DNA from: an uncultured Collinsella sp.
GTDB lineage: Bacteria; Actinomycetota; Coriobacteriia; Coriobacteriales; Coriobacteriaceae
Length of the DNA: 64,000 nucleotides
Assembly: GCA_958437935.1 (NCBI GenBank)
Contig: CAUBPS010000003.1
Coordinates: 62,001-126,000 of the forward strand
Reading direction: 5' to 3'
The notes beneath the pieces were generated by a model. The model made no database searches. It saw only the letters and a program-made list of their open reading frames with translations, and was not told the DNA's origin. The first letter of the stretch is position 1; each line of letters begins with the position of its first letter. The position numbers were made by a program, and so were the translations under genes. Of the stretch, positions 1 through 8,840 are shown one piece after another.

Positions 1-26
1 ACGCGTTTATATCGGATGTCGGACAA
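1..26 (-). CDS. pyrH: UMP kinase, N-terminal fragment (cut by window edge)
   Basis: Only the first eight codons are inside the window. They read Met(TTG)-Ser-Asp-Ile-Arg-Tyr-Lys-Arg, which fits the start of bacterial PyrH (UMP to UDP, pyrimidine synthesis). A strong Shine-Dalgarno AAAGGAGG lies at 33-40, six bases before the TTG. It follows rpsB and tsf on the same strand, and rpsB-tsf-pyrH is a very common bacterial order. The identity rests on order plus eight residues, so it is tentative. Confidence 0.55.
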
Positions 27-86
27 AGCGATCCTCCTTTAGATTGAACTCTCAACATTCTATCAAAGGCTCTACGAAGAGCCATG

Positions 87-120
87 AAAAAGCAGGCTGT
101 GAGTAAAACCCACAGCCTGC
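87..120 (-). terminator. Intrinsic terminator after tsf
   Basis: A perfect 10-bp stem (GCAGGCTGTG paired with CACAGCCTGC) with a 9-base loop is followed on the minus strand by five T. It lies 25 bases past the tsf stop and would end the rpsB-tsf transcript before pyrH. Confidence 0.85.
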
Positions 121-144
121 TCATTACCAGCTACAAGAGCTTAT

Positions 145-1014
145 TTACTCGCCACGGACCAGACGGTCAAAGGCAACGACGGTAATGGTGTCGCCGAGCT
201 CCTTGGAGACCTGCTCAGCGTACTTCTTGATGGTGAGGGAGCTGTCCTTGATGAACTCCTGCTCGGTGAGCACGGACTGCTTGTAGAACTTCTCCAGACG
301 GCCGACAGCCATCTTCTCCTGGATAGCCTCGGGCTTGCCGGACTCGGCAGCCTGAGCCATGTAGATCTGCTTCTCGTGCTCGACGGTCTCGGCCGGAACC
401 TGATCGCGGGTAGCGCAGATCGGGGCGACGGCAGCAACCTGAAGGGCAACGTCGTGAGCGAAGGTCTTGAAGGACTCAGCCTGAGCGGTCTCGGCCTTCT
501 CGAAAGCAAACTCGACGAGGACGCCGATCTTACCACCCATGTGGATGTAAGAAGCGAGAGCGCCGTTCTCGGCCTTACGGGCGGCGAAGCGGGAGATCTT
601 CATGTTCTCGCCCATGATGTGAATCATCTCGGTGAGCTCGGAGGAAACGGTCTCCTCGCCCATCGGCTTCTCGAGCAGAGCGTCGACGTCGGCAGGCTCG
701 GTGGTAGCGACAACCTCAGCGACCTTGGAAGCAAAGCCGGTGAACTTGGCGTTGGAGCCAACGAAGTCGGTCTCGCAGGAGAGCTCGAGCAGAGCGCCGG
801 TCTTGCCATCCTCGGAGACGAACGCGGCGACAGCGCCCTCGTTGGTCTCACGGCCAGCCTTCTTGGCAGCCTTGGCAAGGCCGTTCTTACGCAGAACGTC
901 GACAGCGGCGTCCATGTCGCCGTCAGCCTCGACGAGAGCCTTCTTGCACTCCATCATCGGGGAGTCGGTCATCTCGCGGAGCTGCTTGACCATAGCGGCG
1001 GTAATCTGGGCCAT
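145..1014 (-). CDS. tsf: Translation elongation factor Ts
   Basis: EF-Ts is the cytoplasmic GDP/GTP exchange factor for EF-Tu. The 289-aa protein starts with a UBA-like region carrying TDSPMMECKKAL (about residues 17-28). The core motif ETDFVGSN (about 81-88) contacts EF-Tu. ATG at 1014 is chosen over an ATG five codons upstream because the upstream one lies inside the AAAGGA ribosome site of the downstream one. Length is near the family norm of 280-300 aa. It lies 45 bases after rpsB on the same strand, so the two are co-transcribed. Confidence 0.97.
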   Translation of the reverse strand: MAQITAAMVKQLREMTDSPMMECKKALVEADGDMDAAVDVLRKNGLAKAAKKAGRETNEGAVAAFVSEDGKTGALLELSCETDFVGSNAKFTGFASKVAEVVATTEPADVDALLEKPMGEETVSSELTEMIHIMGENMKISRFAARKAENGALASYIHMGGKIGVLVEFAFEKAETAQAESFKTFAHDVALQVAAVAPICATRDQVPAETVEHEKQIYMAQAAESGKPEAIQEKMAVGRLEKFYKQSVLTEQEFIKDSSLTIKKYAEQVSKELGDTITVVAFDRLVRGE

Positions 1015-1059
1015 TGTGGTTCCTTTCAAAGAGATGAAAAAGAATTAACTAAGACTGAT

Positions 1060-1788
1060 TTACTCGGCCTTGGGCTCAGCGGCCATCTCGGCCTCGGAGA
1101 CCTGCTCCTTGCCGGAGCCAGCGAGGCAGGCGTCAGCCATGAGCTCGCACATAAGGGTGACAGCGGAGATAGCGTCATCGTTGCAGGGGATGCCGTACTC
1201 GACCTCGTCGGGATCGGAGTTGGTGTCGATCAGAGCGACGACGGGGATGTTCAGGCGCTGGGCCTCCTTGATGGCGTTCTCCTCGCGCTTGGTGTCAATG
1301 ACGAAGAGAGCCTGGGGCAGACCCTTCATGTCGCGGGCGCCACCGAGGTTGGTCTGGAGCTTGGTGAGCTCCTTACCGAGCACAGCCTGCTCCTTCTTGG
1401 GGAGCACTGCCATGCGGCCGTCCTCGACCATGGCCTCGAGCTCCTCCATACGGTTGATGCGGGAGCGGATGGTGACGAAGTTGGTCAGCATACCGCCGAG
1501 CCAACGCTGGTTGATGTAAGGCATGTTGGCGCGCTCAGCAGCGTTCTTGACGGCCTCCTGAGCCTGCTTCTTGGTGCCGACGAACAGCACGTTGCCACCC
1601 TTGGCGACGTTCTTGACGAAGGTGTAGGCCTGGTCGGCGTCGAGGATGGTCTGCTTGAGGTCGAGGATGTAGATGCCGTTGCGCTCACCGAAGATGAACG
1701 GCTTCATCTTGGGGTTCCAGCGACGGGTCTGGTGACCGAAGTGGCAGCCGGCCTCGAGCAGGGTGCGGATATTAATCTTGGTAGCCAT
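1060..1788 (-). CDS. rpsB: 30S ribosomal protein S2
   Basis: Ribosomal protein S2, a late-assembling component of the 30S subunit. The 242-aa sequence carries the S2 signature GCHFGHQTRRWNPKM near residues 14-28 and FVGTKKQAQEA. A good AGGAGG site precedes the ATG. The acidic C-terminal tail (EAEMAAEPKAE) is usual for the family. It is the first gene of the rpsB-tsf operon, with a convincing promoter about 140 bases upstream. Confidence 0.97.
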   Translation of the reverse strand: MATKINIRTLLEAGCHFGHQTRRWNPKMKPFIFGERNGIYILDLKQTILDADQAYTFVKNVAKGGNVLFVGTKKQAQEAVKNAAERANMPYINQRWLGGMLTNFVTIRSRINRMEELEAMVEDGRMAVLPKKEQAVLGKELTKLQTNLGGARDMKGLPQALFVIDTKREENAIKEAQRLNIPVVALIDTNSDPDEVEYGIPCNDDAISAVTLMCELMADACLAGSGKEQVSEAEMAAEPKAE

Positions 1789-1929
1789 GTTAAACCTCCT
1801 GTGGTTTGCCTCCGCGCGGGGTCATCCTCCAAGACCAACCCGGACATGTGCTACCAAAGCCCGGGCACCACGGTATGAAGTAGCCGCGCGTGCGTGATAA
1901 AAACATGTTGCCGTGAAGCAACCCGATGA

Positions 1930-1958
1930 ATGATAGCAGGAATGCATCTTCCTGCCAA
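1930..1958 (-). promoter_or_regulatory. Candidate sigma-70-type promoter for rpsB-tsf
   Basis: Reading the minus strand, TTGGCA (1953-1958) and TATCAT (1930-1935) are separated by exactly 17 bases. Each matches five of six consensus positions. This leaves a leader of about 135 bases before rpsB, long enough for S2 autoregulation as known in other bacteria, though no specific S2-binding fold was identified. Confidence 0.6.
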
Positions 1959-2007
1959 CCCGCAATCAAAACCACACACCTGAGTGCAGCGCGGAACGTC
2001 CCAGCAA

Positions 2008-2850
2008 CTATTCGCCGCGGGGATGGGCTTGAGCCACGGCCCGCTTAAGCCGATCGGGCGTGAGATGCGTGTAGATCTGCGTCGTGGACAGACTCGCATG
2101 ACCCAGCAGCTCTTGAACCGAGCGCAGGTCCGCACCGCCCTCAAGCAAGTCGGTCGCAAAAGTATGGCGCATCACATGCGGGGCGATGTCGGCCGGAATG
2201 CCGGCGAGCGTCGCCAGCGTATGGAACCGCCGCCGGAGCATGGCGGCGCTCATGCGATTGCCGCGCGCCGATATAAGCAGCGGATGCGGCCCGGTAGCGG
2301 GGTCACGACGCTTTGCCTGAGCGAGCAATTCCGGCCTCCCCTCCTCAATATAGAGACGCGTCGCCTCGAGCGCACGACGATACAGAGGGACGATACGTTC
2401 TTTGCTCCCCTTGCCCCAAAGGCGCAGCGTGCGTTCGGACCAAGCGATGGACTCCACATTGAGTGCTGCGAGCTCAGAGATACGAGCACCCGAGGCATAG
2501 AGCAGCTCGAGCATCGCCGCATCGCGCAGTCCCGCGGGCGTCGAGGTATCAGGCGTCTTGAGCAGCGCCTCGACCTGCTGGGTCGTAAGGACGCCCGGCA
2601 GGTCGCGCGGCAGCTTGGGCGATGCGATTGCCGAGACCGCATCACCCTCGACAATCCCCTCGGCAGTCATCCACCGATAGAGCGAGCGAATGGCAGACAG
2701 ATGCGCCGCAAGCGTTCGGGGAGCCACCTGTTCACGCGAAAGCTCGGCAAGATAGCGACGAATGGTGCGCACGTCGGCAGCGAAAGCATCGATATCCTCG
2801 CGCTCGCACCAGGAAGCAAAGCGCTCCAGCCTCGAGCCATAGGCCGTCAC
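2008..2850 (-). CDS. Tyrosine site-specific recombinase, XerC/XerD type
   Basis: Integrase-family recombinase, probably the host Xer enzyme that resolves chromosome dimers. Catalytic motifs are visible: Arg in GARISEL (about residue 123), HVMRHTFATD (His-x-x-Arg) and LGHASLSTTQIYTHL with the nucleophile Tyr. The coordinates use the first normal start, GTG at 2850 (280 aa). The same frame stays open to about 2928 and encodes a typical SAM-like N-terminus (…FIAYIARVEGLSPNT…), but that stretch has no ATG, GTG or TTG; see findings. It overlaps or abuts the trmFO stop, implying translational coupling. XerC versus XerD cannot be told by eye. Confidence 0.9.
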   Translation of the reverse strand: MTAYGSRLERFASWCEREDIDAFAADVRTIRRYLAELSREQVAPRTLAAHLSAIRSLYRWMTAEGIVEGDAVSAIASPKLPRDLPGVLTTQQVEALLKTPDTSTPAGLRDAAMLELLYASGARISELAALNVESIAWSERTLRLWGKGSKERIVPLYRRALEATRLYIEEGRPELLAQAKRRDPATGPHPLLISARGNRMSAAMLRRRFHTLATLAGIPADIAPHVMRHTFATDLLEGGADLRSVQELLGHASLSTTQIYTHLTPDRLKRAVAQAHPRGE

Positions 2851-2924
2851 CGTGTTGGGAGAAAGTCCCTCGACACGTGCGATATAGGCGATAAACGAGT
2901 CGACGGCATCGTACAGGTCAAAGG

Positions 2925-4262
2925 CTATGACCGGTCGCCTCCAAACAGATCGGGGCGAGTGGCCAGATAGGCATCAAGGGCCTCAAGCGCACGGTCCGCA
3001 TAGGCCTGGTAGCGGTCGCGCTTGCTGCGACGCTTACCGTCCTCGAGCGGCGGCACCAGGCCAAAGTTGACATGCATGGGCTGGTAGCCCACGGTGGCAG
3101 GATCGGTCGCATAGCCCACGAGCGCGCCCAGGGCGCCCACGCGGGGCAACTCGACGCCCGCGGCACCGATAGCCTCGGCATAGGTGTTGAGCGCCGCGAG
3201 CAGACCGGTCGCCACGGCTTCCATGTACCCCTCGGTGCCGGTGATCTGACCGGCCAGGCGCACGCCGGTACCGGGCACGGCAAAGGTGCCATCGAGGACG
3301 TGCGGGGCGTCGACAAAGGTATTACGGTGCATGACACCGTAGCGGAAGAACTCAGCGTTCTCCAGGCCCGGCACCATATGGAAGACGCGCTTCTGCTCGC
3401 CAAAGGTCAGGTTGGTCTGGAAGCCCACCAGGTTATAGGCGGTCTTCTCCTTGTTCTCGGCACGCAGCTGAATCGCCGCCCAGGGGCGACGTCCGGTACG
3501 CGGGTCGGTGAGGCCGACGGGCTTCATGGCGCCAAAGCGAATGGCGTCCTTGCCGGTGCGCGCAACTTCCTCGGCAGGCTGGCAGGCCTGGAACAGATCG
3601 CCGCCCTCAAAGTCCTTGAGCACCACGCGGTCGGCCGTGGTAAGCGCCTCGATAAAGGCCTCGTACTCTTCCTTGTTGAGCGGAGCGTTGAGATAGTCGC
3701 CGCTCCCCTGCTCCTCGTAGCGCGACTGCGAGAACAGCACGTCCATATCGAGCGTGGAGGCATCGACGATCGGCGCTGCGGCATCGAAGAACGCAAGGGC
3801 GTCGCCACCGACGAGCTTCATGACCTCTTCGCTCAGCGCCGGCGAGCACAGGGGGCCGGCGGCAATGACCACGTGGCCTTCGGGAATCTGCGTGACCTCG
3901 CCGTGAACGATCTCGATATTGGGACGGGCGGCAACCTCGGCCTCGACAAGCTCGGAAAACTTGACGCGGTCGACTGCCAAGGCGCCACCGGCGGGAACAG
4001 CCGCGCGATGGGCGCAATCGAGCAGGACTGAACCCATGCGCTCAAGCTCGGCCTTCAGCAAACCAGCCGCGGAATCCGGACGGGTCGACTTAAACGAATT
4101 GGAACAGACGAGCTCTGCCAGGTGATCGGTATGGTGGGCCGGGGAGCTCACCTGGGGGCGCATCTCGCACAGCTTTACGGCAAACCCGCGGTCTGCCAGT
4201 TGGATCGCGCATTCCGAACCCGCCAGACCGCCACCGATAACCGTCACCTGATCAAACAGCAT
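2925..4262 (-). CDS. trmFO: Methylenetetrahydrofolate-tRNA-(uracil-5-)-methyltransferase
   Basis: Folate- and FAD-dependent enzyme that makes 5-methyluridine at position 54 of the tRNA T-loop. The 445-aa protein opens with a dinucleotide-binding GGGLAGSE motif (about residues 10-17) and has the family stretch ELVCSNSFKS with the conserved Cys. ATG at 4262 is preferred because AGAAAGGTG sits at proper spacing; a TTG two codons earlier would be too close. It sits between dprA and the recombinase, as in many Gram-positive genomes (dprA-topA-trmFO-xerC), here without topA. Confidence 0.95.
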   Translation of the reverse strand: MLFDQVTVIGGGLAGSECAIQLADRGFAVKLCEMRPQVSSPAHHTDHLAELVCSNSFKSTRPDSAAGLLKAELERMGSVLLDCAHRAAVPAGGALAVDRVKFSELVEAEVAARPNIEIVHGEVTQIPEGHVVIAAGPLCSPALSEEVMKLVGGDALAFFDAAAPIVDASTLDMDVLFSQSRYEEQGSGDYLNAPLNKEEYEAFIEALTTADRVVLKDFEGGDLFQACQPAEEVARTGKDAIRFGAMKPVGLTDPRTGRRPWAAIQLRAENKEKTAYNLVGFQTNLTFGEQKRVFHMVPGLENAEFFRYGVMHRNTFVDAPHVLDGTFAVPGTGVRLAGQITGTEGYMEAVATGLLAALNTYAEAIGAAGVELPRVGALGALVGYATDPATVGYQPMHVNFGLVPPLEDGKRRSKRDRYQAYADRALEALDAYLATRPDLFGGDRS

Positions 4263-4276
4263 CTGCAAACACCTTT

Positions 4277-5212
4277 CTAATTGACACGTTTTCCATTGTG
4301 ACCGAAGGGTGTCTGGGCGTGAAGGGCAAACTTGGAGGGCGCATACCTTCCATCCATCATGCGCTCGATAAGACCCTCGAACTCAAGCGAGCCCAGGAGC
4401 TTAAGTACGCCGACGGCATCGAGCGAGACGAGCGCCGCGATGTCGTCGACCTTGAGCGGAGAGGCGATGAGCGCATGCATCACGGTCTGCTGCGTTGGAT
4501 CCAGGTCGGCAATGCCGGGAGCATCGGGGCGCGAGTAGCGCAGGGTGCCGTAGATGCGTGAGATAGCCATCTCGATAGATTCCTCGTCGATGATGCAGCA
4601 GGCACCGTTCGCAATGAGGTAATTCGTGCCACGCGACTCGGGCGATAGGATCGACCCCGGCACAGCAAGAAGTTCTCGCCCCAAATCCATAGCAGCCTCG
4701 GCTGTAGAAAACGTCCCGGAAGGCATACCCGCCTCGGATACAAAGAGGGCTTGCGACAGGGCCGCGATCACGCGATTGCGGCGCGGAAAGGCAAACTTGC
4801 GCGGACCCATGCCCCACGGAGAAATCGACACGACCGCGCCACCCGTATCGAGCGTGCGCGTAATAAGCCCCGCGCTCGAGCGCGGATAGACCACGTCGGC
4901 GCCCGTCCCCAGCACCACGACGTGTTTGCCGCCAGCGTTGACCGCAGCCCAACCCGAAGCCTGGTCACAACCGACCGCGCCGCCCGAAACTACCGTCACT
5001 CCCGCCTCGACCGCCACCTTTGCCGCAAGCTCTGCCACGGCAAGACCATACGGCGAGGCTTTGCGCGCGCCGATGATGGAGAGCGCGGGCGTCGAAAGCA
5101 CTTCGGGGTTGCCGCGCACATAGAGCGTCTGGGGTACATCGGAAAGCTCCAAAACGGTCTCGGGATACAACGCGTCACCTGGATGCAGCTCGAAGGTCCC
5201 CTCGGCCATCAT
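4277..5212 (-). CDS. dprA: DNA-processing protein DprA
   Basis: DprA binds incoming single-stranded DNA and loads RecA during transformation. The 311-aa protein has the Rossmann-like core: IIGARKASPYG, SGGAVGCDQASG, and PRRNRVIAALS with the DNA-binding basic patch. The C-terminus (DPTQQTVMHALIASPLKVDD…) looks like the winged-helix DML1-type domain. The start ATG at 5212 overlaps the yifB stop (ATGA) and has an AAGGAGG site. Adjacent to yifB/comM, another DNA-uptake-linked gene, although natural competence is not shown here. Confidence 0.95.
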   Translation of the reverse strand: MMAEGTFELHPGDALYPETVLELSDVPQTLYVRGNPEVLSTPALSIIGARKASPYGLAVAELAAKVAVEAGVTVVSGGAVGCDQASGWAAVNAGGKHVVVLGTGADVVYPRSSAGLITRTLDTGGAVVSISPWGMGPRKFAFPRRNRVIAALSQALFVSEAGMPSGTFSTAEAAMDLGRELLAVPGSILSPESRGTNYLIANGACCIIDEESIEMAISRIYGTLRYSRPDAPGIADLDPTQQTVMHALIASPLKVDDIAALVSLDAVGVLKLLGSLEFEGLIERMMDGRYAPSKFALHAQTPFGHNGKRVN

Positions 5213-6732
5213 TGGTCCCTCCTTCCCTGGTACATCGCCGCCTCGAGCACGTGGTCCTGCGTCACCTGCTCGCTCTCGGCGACGTCGGCGATTGTACGCG
5301 CAATGCGAACCAGGCGCACGATGCCGCGGCCCGTGAGATGCGTGCGCTTCGACAGGCCGAGCACACACTTCTCCGCCGCATCATCGAGCTCAAAGGTCGA
5401 TACGACGCCGTCAATGGACCGCGTCTCGTCATCCTCGGCCTCGACATCCGCATCGTCCATACGGGACTCGCGCCAGGCGCGAAAGGCACGACCGCGCACA
5501 ACGTAGTCACGTAACTCGGCCGACGACATACCCTCCGCTCCCTCGATAATCACCTGGGGGTCGGGACGGGTCACATCGATCATCATGTCGATACGGTCGG
5601 CCAAAGGACCGCGCAGTTTAGACCGATAACGCTCGACCATCGCCGCCGAGCAGCGACACGGCACCTCACGATCGCCCAAAAAGCCGCAGGGGCAGGGATT
5701 GCTCGCAGCCAGCAGCTGAAAGCGCGACGGGAAGGTAAAGGCCCCGTCGACGCGTACGATCCTCACATAGCCGCGTTCGATAGGCTGACGCAGCGTCTGC
5801 AGCACACCCGTGGGAAACTCGGCAAGCTCGTCCAAAAAGAGCACGCCGCCATGAGCAAGGCTGATCTCACCCGGGTGCACCGGGCGCCCGCCGCCGATAA
5901 GGCCTGCGGTCGAAATACTGTGGTGGGGACTGCGGAAGGGCCGATGACCTGCCAATAAGCCATCGATGTTCTCACCCAAGACCGAATGGATGCACAGCGC
6001 CTCCTGCTGGTCCTCAACGGAAAGCTCGGGCAGGATGCCGGTCATACGACGGGCGAGCATCGTCTTGCCCGATCCCGGGGACCCGATCATAAGCAAACCG
6101 AGCTCACCCGCTGCCGCCAGCGCCATGCCGCGTTTAGCGACTTCCTGCCCCAGTACGTCGGCATAGTCGAGCTCGGGCTCAAAGGTCGCCTCGACGCCCT
6201 CAGAATCCAAGTAGCGCCGCGCGGCATCGCCCATACCATGAGCAAGCTGAGACAAATGATCGATAAAGCCGCAATCCACGCCCGCAAGCGGCACATGCTG
6301 ATCGGACCTGCCGGCGATAAAGGACAGCCCCATGTCGCGAGCCAGCAGCTGAAACGCCACCTCGCCCTTGACAGGAAGCACCGTACCGTCCAAGCCAAGC
6401 TCACCAGCAATAAGACAACGATCGAGGTTGTCGCGGGGAATCTGGCCATCGGCCGCCAAAACCGCGATGGCGATGGGCAGATCAAAGCCGCTACCGGTCT
6501 TGCGAATATCGCCGGGCGCCAGATTGACCGTAATGCCCGAGCGCGGGATCTCGAACCCGGCGGAGCGCATCGCACAGCGAATACGACCGCGTGACTCCAT
6601 CACCTCCATACTCGGAATGCCGAGCATCTGAATGCCCGGAACGCCGCCGGCAAGCGAAACCTCGACCGTGACGGGAATCGCCTCGACGCCGCGGATGCAG
6701 GCCGCGTGAACGGCAAACGTCTCGAACGCCAT
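5209..6732 (-). CDS. YifB/ComM family Mg-chelatase-like AAA+ ATPase
   Basis: AAA+ ATPase of the ComM/YifB family. In Vibrio, ComM is a branch-migration helicase aiding integration of transformed DNA. The 507-aa protein has an N-terminal Lon-protease-like fold region, Walker A GSPGSGKT (about residues 218-225), Walker B GGVLFLDEL and the Cys-rich NPCPCGFLGDREVPCRC segment typical of the family. ATG at 6732 overlaps the yraN stop (TGATG). Sits in the yraN-yifB-dprA cluster. Confidence 0.94.
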   Translation of the reverse strand: MAFETFAVHAACIRGVEAIPVTVEVSLAGGVPGIQMLGIPSMEVMESRGRIRCAMRSAGFEIPRSGITVNLAPGDIRKTGSGFDLPIAIAVLAADGQIPRDNLDRCLIAGELGLDGTVLPVKGEVAFQLLARDMGLSFIAGRSDQHVPLAGVDCGFIDHLSQLAHGMGDAARRYLDSEGVEATFEPELDYADVLGQEVAKRGMALAAAGELGLLMIGSPGSGKTMLARRMTGILPELSVEDQQEALCIHSVLGENIDGLLAGHRPFRSPHHSISTAGLIGGGRPVHPGEISLAHGGVLFLDELAEFPTGVLQTLRQPIERGYVRIVRVDGAFTFPSRFQLLAASNPCPCGFLGDREVPCRCSAAMVERYRSKLRGPLADRIDMMIDVTRPDPQVIIEGAEGMSSAELRDYVVRGRAFRAWRESRMDDADVEAEDDETRSIDGVVSTFELDDAAEKCVLGLSKRTHLTGRGIVRLVRIARTIADVAESEQVTQDHVLEAAMYQGRRDQ

Positions 6733-7217
6733 CACGACACCTGCCAATCGAACGCGTTGTACTGATGCTCGATCTCGGCGATATGCCCGTCACGAATGGT
6801 GATACCCACGGCATCGAAGCGAATCGCCTTGAGCGGATAATGCTCCATGAGGTAGCAACTTGCGATGCGGCGGTAGCGGCGTTGCTTTTGAGCGTCCACG
6901 GCTTCCTCGGGAAAGACCCGCGTGCTGCAATCCAATGCAACGCGTCTGGTCTTGACCTCGGCCATCACCACGACATCGTCGAGCTCATCGAGCAGCACCA
7001 GATCGGCCTCGCCCTCGGCGCAACGATAACCCTGCTCCAGCAAGGTGTAGCCGCGCTCGTTAAAGTAGTCGATGGTAATCAGCTCGCCCAGCATGCCCAG
7101 CTCGCGGGGACTGAGTCCCTTGATAAACTCGGGCGTCATCGCCCCGCAGTCGAGCTCGCCGTTTTCCCAACGCTCCTTGAGCTGCTGCGTCTTGCTCTTT
7201 TTGCTTGCGGCACTCAT
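6732..7217 (-). CDS. YraN/UPF0102 family putative endonuclease
   Basis: Small restriction-endonuclease-fold protein of the YraN (UPF0102) family, cellular role unclear. Visible core: LGMLGELITIDYFNERGYTLLEQGYR, then the nuclease signature GEADLVLLD…VMAEVKTRR (catalytic Asp, Glu-x-Lys). The 161-aa protein is longer than the usual ~120 aa because of an N-terminal stretch starting MSAASKKSK. ATG at 7217 is chosen for its AAAGGAGA site. Next to rnhB and yifB, as in many genomes. Confidence 0.9.
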   Translation of the reverse strand: MSAASKKSKTQQLKERWENGELDCGAMTPEFIKGLSPRELGMLGELITIDYFNERGYTLLEQGYRCAEGEADLVLLDELDDVVVMAEVKTRRVALDCSTRVFPEEAVDAQKQRRYRRIASCYLMEHYPLKAIRFDAVGITIRDGHIAEIEHQYNAFDWQVS

Positions 7218-7314
7218 GGGGTCTCCTTTCCCGCACGCTGCATTGCCCCGATGATGAGGGCACCTTTCATGCGGGTAAGTACCGGAAGCAAACCAAAAGC
7301 TGACCAAATGCCGT

Positions 7315-7356
7315 CAAAAAACGGGCCGTACGCAGCAATGGTGTTGCATACGGCCC
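7315..7356 (-). terminator. Intrinsic terminator after rnhB
   Basis: Two 15-base arms (7323-7337 and 7342-7356) pair with two imperfect positions around loop ATGG; on the minus strand six T follow. It lies about 50 bases past the rnhB stop, so yraN and the genes after it should have their own promoter in 7218-7314. Confidence 0.8.
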
Positions 7357-7406
7357 GCTACCAGCGGGTTTATAAAACCCCAGAGGTCCCTGTCTCCACA
7401 ATTGAC

Positions 7407-8195
7407 CTAGAATAGGCGCTCAGTCTGCAGAAAGTTTCCGCAAAAGCTCACGCGGTGCAGTGGACAAAGTCCATGTTTGCGAATGGCCTCGATATGCTCG
7501 GGGCTTGCATAGCCCTTCGACTCGGCCAGATGGTACTCGGGATACTCGGCGTCGTACTCGACCATCATCTCGTCACGCGTGACCTTGGCCATGATGGACG
7601 CCGCGGCGATACAGGCGATTTTGGCATCGCCCTTCACCACATCGCGCTCGTTAGGAACGGCGCCCAAGGGGTTGCCATCCATGAGGACGCAGTCGGGCCC
7701 AAGTCCCGTATCGGCCACGGCGCCCGCAACGGCAGTACGGATAGCACGGGCCATGCCCATCTCATCGATATCCTTCGGCGCGATATGGCAAAAACCGATT
7801 GCCGTCGCCACCTCGGCAATCTTCACTGAGAGCAACTCGCGGCGCGCGGGCGTGAGCTTTTTGGAATCGTTGATACCCCAGACGCGCGGCTCCATCGGAA
7901 GACAGACGGCGCATACCGTCAAAGGGCCGGCCACCGATCCGCGACCCACCTCGTCGACACCAACGACCACCCCATCGCCGCCAAGCTCATGCATAAGCTC
8001 GTACATGTCATTGACGCGCTCGCGCTCGGCAAGCTCTTTGGCATGGCGTTTGAGGGCGCGTTCACAGGCCTTGATCACCTGCTGGCGCGGGTCCTCGCGA
8101 TAATGCTCCACGAGGGCGGGAATCTCCTCAAACGTAGCGCTCGCCAACTCACCGGCAACCTGCGATGCCGAAACCGAGCTCGTCATGTTGGCCAT
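7407..8195 (-). CDS. rnhB: Ribonuclease HII
   Basis: RNase HII removes single ribonucleotides and RNA primers from DNA. The 262-aa protein has an N-terminal ~75-residue helical extension, then the catalytic start GVDEVGRGSVAGP (Asp-Glu at about 82-83), the NDSKKLTPARRE motif and MDGNPL. ATG at 8195 follows AAGGAGG; an ATG six codons upstream lies within this ribosome site. Downstream of rplS, the usual neighbour of rnhB. Confidence 0.95.
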   Translation of the reverse strand: MANMTSSVSASQVAGELASATFEEIPALVEHYREDPRQQVIKACERALKRHAKELAERERVNDMYELMHELGGDGVVVGVDEVGRGSVAGPLTVCAVCLPMEPRVWGINDSKKLTPARRELLSVKIAEVATAIGFCHIAPKDIDEMGMARAIRTAVAGAVADTGLGPDCVLMDGNPLGAVPNERDVVKGDAKIACIAAASIMAKVTRDEMMVEYDAEYPEYHLAESKGYASPEHIEAIRKHGLCPLHRVSFCGNFLQTERLF

Positions 8196-8223
8196 ACCAG
8201 GCCCTCCTTGCATGCAAATCAGA

Positions 8224-8255
8224 TAAAAAGAAGGGCCACCCGAAGGTGACCCTTG
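8224..8255 (-). terminator. Intrinsic terminator after rplS
   Basis: AAGGGTCACC and GGTGGCCCTT pair with one mismatch around a TTCG-type loop, followed on the minus strand by CTTTTT. It lies about 35 bases after the rplS stop and just before the rnhB ribosome site. Confidence 0.75.
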
Positions 8256-8288
8256 TGTCCAAACGAGTGGACAGACGCTGCGATCTTC

Positions 8289-8630
8289 TTAGCGCTTCTC
8301 GGGGATGCGAGCAGCCTTGCCCACCTTGTCGCGGAGGTAGTACAGCTTGGCGCGACGGACGCGACCATGACGAACGACCTCGAGCTTGGCGATCTTGGGG
8401 CTGTGAAGCGGGAAGGTACGCTCAACACCGACACCGAAGGACATCTTGCGGACGGTGAAGGTCTCGCGGGCACCGGCGCCGGCCATGCGGATGACGTCGC
8501 CCTGGAAGACCTGGATGCGCTCGCGGTCGCCTTCCTTAATGCGGTAATGAACCTTGACGTTGTCGGCGACGCGAACCTGAGGAATGTCCTCGCGGATCTG
8601 CTGACGCTCGATTGCGCGGATGTAATCCAT
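8289..8630 (-). CDS. rplS: 50S ribosomal protein L19
   Basis: L19 sits at the 30S-50S interface. The 113-aa protein has the family core VKVHYRIKEGDRERIQVFQG, then RETFTVRKMSFGVGVERTFPLHSP and the basic RRAKLYYLRDKVGKAARI. ATG at 8630 follows TAAGGAA with normal spacing. Flanked by its own terminator; often grouped with trmD/rpsP but here separate from them. Confidence 0.97.
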   Translation of the reverse strand: MDYIRAIERQQIREDIPQVRVADNVKVHYRIKEGDRERIQVFQGDVIRMAGAGARETFTVRKMSFGVGVERTFPLHSPKIAKLEVVRHGRVRRAKLYYLRDKVGKAARIPEKR

Positions 8631-8773
8631 GTGCAATTCCTTACTCTTCTAGAGGTGCCGTACCATCTTGGCCGGCACGTAGTTGAACAAACGTATTCGA
8701 GTATACACGCGCGGGTTTCTGCTGCAAGAACATTTTTTTACGCAGACAAAAAGACAAAACCCGCACATGATAA

Positions 8774-8801
8774 CCGCCCGCCTCACGAATGAGACGGGCG
8801 G
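8774..8801 (-). terminator. Hairpin after ppdK, likely terminator
   Basis: Twelve-base arms CCGCCCG(T/C)CTCA and TGAG(A/G)CGGGCGG pair with one mismatch around a 4-base loop, 40 bases past the ppdK stop. The following minus strand is only moderately T-rich (T runs appear further on, near 8750), so termination is less sure. Confidence 0.5.
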
Positions 8802-8840
8802 CATGAAGGGGGGCTACACTAGACGTCGATGTGCGGGGCG

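Noticed and set aside
376..1878. 500-codon plus-strand open frame opposite tsf and rpsB
   Set aside because: It is antisense to two certain ribosomal/translation genes, has low-complexity Leu/Gly/Val composition and no family resemblance; a mirror effect of GC-biased codons.
2008..2928. Tyrosine recombinase as the integrase of the prophage
   Set aside because: It is 37 kb away in a housekeeping operon with trmFO and dprA, and looks like a chromosomal Xer protein; the prophage integrase must be to the right of the window.
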